NCBI GenBank assembly: GCA_050485905.1
Contig: JBJHCH010000037.1
Location: 1-27,628 of the forward strand
DNA length: 27,628 bases
Direction of reading: 5' to 3'
Source of the DNA: JAWLCA01 sp050485905
Lineage (GTDB): Bacteria; Pseudomonadota; Alphaproteobacteria; Rhodobacterales; Rhodobacteraceae
How positions within the stretch are numbered: the first letter of the stretch is position 1; each line of letters opens with the position of its first letter. This document shows positions 26,214 through 27,628 of this stretch, one piece after another. The notes beneath the pieces were generated by a model, which was not told where the DNA came from, did no database searches, and saw only the letters and a program-made list of their open reading frames with translations. Position numbers and translations under genes: made by a program.

Positions 26214-27005
26214 TCAGCCCGCCGCAGCCACGGCGCGGCCGGTCATCACCTTTACCAGATTGGCCCGATAGGCGGCGCTGCCGTGGATATCGGAAATCAT
26301 GCCGTCCGCAGGCACGGTCAGCCCAGAAATCGCCCCGGCGGAGAAGTTCGAGGACAGCGCCTCCTCGGCCTCCGCCCAGCGGAACACGCCGCCCTCCGAC
26401 GCCCCGGTGACCGCCACCCGCACCCCGTCGGAAAACTTCGCGACGAAGACCCCGACAAGCGCGAAGCGAGAGGCGGGTTGCAGGAACTTCTGGTAGTTCG
26501 CCTTCTCCGGCACCGGGAACCGCACCTCGGTAACGATCTCGCTCGTATCCAGCGCGGTGGCGAACATGCCCTGGAAGAAGTCGTCCGCCGCGATCTCGCG
26601 CGCATTCGTCACGACCGTCGCGTTCGAGGCCAGCACCGCCGCAGGATAGCAGGCAGAGGGGTCGTTGTTGGCCAGGCTGCCGCCGATGGTACCACGGTTC
26701 CTGACCGCCGGATCGCCGATCCGGCCAGCCATCGCGGCCAGCGCCGGGTAGCGGTCGGCGGCCTCCTTCGCCACGCGGGCATGGGTGGTGCCGCCGCCGA
26801 TGCAAAGCCGGCCGTCATCGTCGGTGCAGACGCCTTTGATCTCCTCGATCCCCGCCAGGCTGACGAGGGTGGAGGGACTGGCGAGCCGCTGCTTCAGCGT
26901 CGGGATCAGCGTCTGCCCCCCGCCAAGCGCCTGCGCATCCTCGTCCGCCAGGGCGGCGATGGCATCCGCGAGCGTCGTGGGGCGGCTGAATTCGAAAGCG
27001 TACAT
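26214..27005 (-). CDS. Molybdenum hydroxylase FAD-binding subunit (CoxM-type)
   Basis: The protein is 263 residues, near the usual CoxM length, with GGGAGGA upstream of the ATG. The FAD-binding motifs are GGGQTLIP (28-35) and VRNRGTIGGSLANNDP (101-116). The rest, LVGVFVAKFSDGVRVAVTGASEGGVFR, fits the C-terminal CO-dehydrogenase flavoprotein domain. It transfers electrons from the iron-sulfur subunit to the final acceptor in xanthine dehydrogenase/CO-dehydrogenase-like enzymes. It lies 12 bp downstream of the large-subunit gene. The small [2Fe-2S] subunit gene is not in the window and is expected further right. The substrate may not be CO. Confidence 0.93.
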   Translation of the reverse strand: MYAFEFSRPTTLADAIAALADEDAQALGGGQTLIPTLKQRLASPSTLVSLAGIEEIKGVCTDDDGRLCIGGGTTHARVAKEAADRYPALAAMAGRIGDPAVRNRGTIGGSLANNDPSACYPAAVLASNATVVTNAREIAADDFFQGMFATALDTSEIVTEVRFPVPEKANYQKFLQPASRFALVGVFVAKFSDGVRVAVTGASEGGVFRWAEAEEALSSNFSAGAISGLTVPADGMISDIHGSAAYRANLVKVMTGRAVAAAG

Positions 27006-27017
27006 GGTATTCCTCCC

Positions 27018-27628
27018 TCAACCGTTGATCGCCGCCCAGACGCGCGACGGCGTCAGGGGCATGTCGATATGCGTCACATGGGTGTGGCCCGCACGTTGCA
27101 GCGCGTCGATCACCGCGTTGACCACGGCCGGCGGAGAGCCGATCGCCCCGGCCTCGCCGCAGCCCTTCACCCCCAGCGGATTGTGGGTGCAGGGCGTGAC
27201 GTTGCCGTGATCCACCCGATAGAAGGGCACGTCGTCGGCGCGCGGCATGGTGTAGTCCATGTAGGAGCCGGTGAGCAGTTGCCCATTCTCGTCATAGACC
27301 GCCTGTTCCAGCAGCGCCTGGCCGATGCCCTGCGCCAGACCGCCGTGCACCTGCCCGTCCACGATCATCGGGTTGACCACATTGCCGAAGTCGTCGGCGG
27401 CGGCAAAGCCCACCACGTCCACCTTGCCGGTCTCGGGGTCCACCTCCACCTCGCAGACATAGCCGCCGGCGGGATAGGTGAAGTTCGACGGGTCGTAGAA
27501 GGCCGTCTCCTCCAGCCCCGGTTCGAGATCCTCCAGCGGGTAGTTGTGCGGCACATAGGCCGCCAGCGTCACCGCCGACCAGTCGACCGACTTGTTGGTG
27601 CCCGATACGGTGAAGACGCCATCGGCCA
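27018..27628 (-). CDS. Molybdenum hydroxylase large subunit (CoxL/XdhB-type, C-terminal part)
   Basis: Only the last 202 residues are in the window; the reading frame is open to the right edge. The sequence shows DDFGNVVNPMIVDGQVHGG and LAQGIGQALLEQAVYD, then SYMDYTMPRADDVP and the molybdenum-site GVKGCGEAGAIGSPPAVVNAV, in which the Glu of GEAG is the catalytic base of this family. This belongs to the molybdopterin-binding subunit of xanthine dehydrogenase-family enzymes. The diagnostic active-site loop that separates true CO dehydrogenase (AYXCSFR) lies upstream, outside the window, so the substrate class is open. It is co-directional with the FAD subunit gene. Confidence 0.92.
   Translation of the reverse strand, partial: ADGVFTVSGTNKSVDWSAVTLAAYVPHNYPLEDLEPGLEETAFYDPSNFTYPAGGYVCEVEVDPETGKVDVVGFAAADDFGNVVNPMIVDGQVHGGLAQGIGQALLEQAVYDENGQLLTGSYMDYTMPRADDVPFYRVDHGNVTPCTHNPLGVKGCGEAGAIGSPPAVVNAVIDALQRAGHTHVTHIDMPLTPSRVWAAING

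Overview
The window is high-GC DNA from an alphaproteobacterium, most likely of the Rhodobacterales (Rhodobacter/Paracoccus-type). I base this on crotonyl-CoA carboxylase/reductase beside ethylmalonyl-CoA mutase (ethylmalonyl-CoA pathway), a MoxR/DUF58/DUF4159 cluster next to a DUF1285 gene, and the style of the GabD, SDR and Ccr proteins. I found no rRNA or tRNA gene, insertion sequence, integrase or CRISPR array. The content looks chromosomal.

Layout. (1) 1-4071, minus: moxR-type AAA+ ATPase, a DUF58 protein and a BatA-like/DUF4159 membrane protein, tightly overlapped and running off the left edge. (2) 4131-5500, plus: DUF1285 protein overlapping a hydroxypyruvate-isomerase-like protein. 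(3) 5583-8485, minus: stand-alone Lrp/AsnC ligand-binding domain plus SDR dehydrogenase, a RecD-like helicase and a small conserved protein. (4) 8640-14391: ethylmalonyl-CoA pathway locus, with ccr and a PlsB-like acyltransferase on minus, then a small EF-hand protein and ecm on plus. (5) 14407-16843, minus: glycine-zipper lipoprotein, DUF4168 protein, succinate-semialdehyde dehydrogenase. (6) 16916-18893, plus: alpha/beta hydrolase and a large protein with a BrnA-antitoxin-like domain. (7) 18935-20249, minus: small lipoprotein, single-pass membrane protein, periplasmic cytochrome c. (8) 20515-26098, plus: complete five-gene dipeptide/oligopeptide-type ABC importer operon. (9) 26214-27628, minus: FAD and molybdopterin subunits of a CoxML-type molybdenum hydroxylase, the latter cut by the right edge.

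How the parts fit. Ccr and Ecm catalyse the reductive carboxylation of crotonyl-CoA and the B12-dependent rearrangement of ethylmalonyl-CoA, so the locus points to acetyl-CoA assimilation without isocitrate lyase. An identical 11-bp motif (GTTGCAATATT) lies upstream of both genes in the same orientation relative to each, which suggests shared control. A second regulatory candidate is an array of three 11-bp repeats upstream of the BrnA-like gene, whose product carries a probable ribbon-helix-helix-type domain and may bind there.

Most genes belong to well-known families. I see no clearly new multi-gene system. The best leads are the ccr/ecm motif and the orphan BrnA-like protein with its repeat array.
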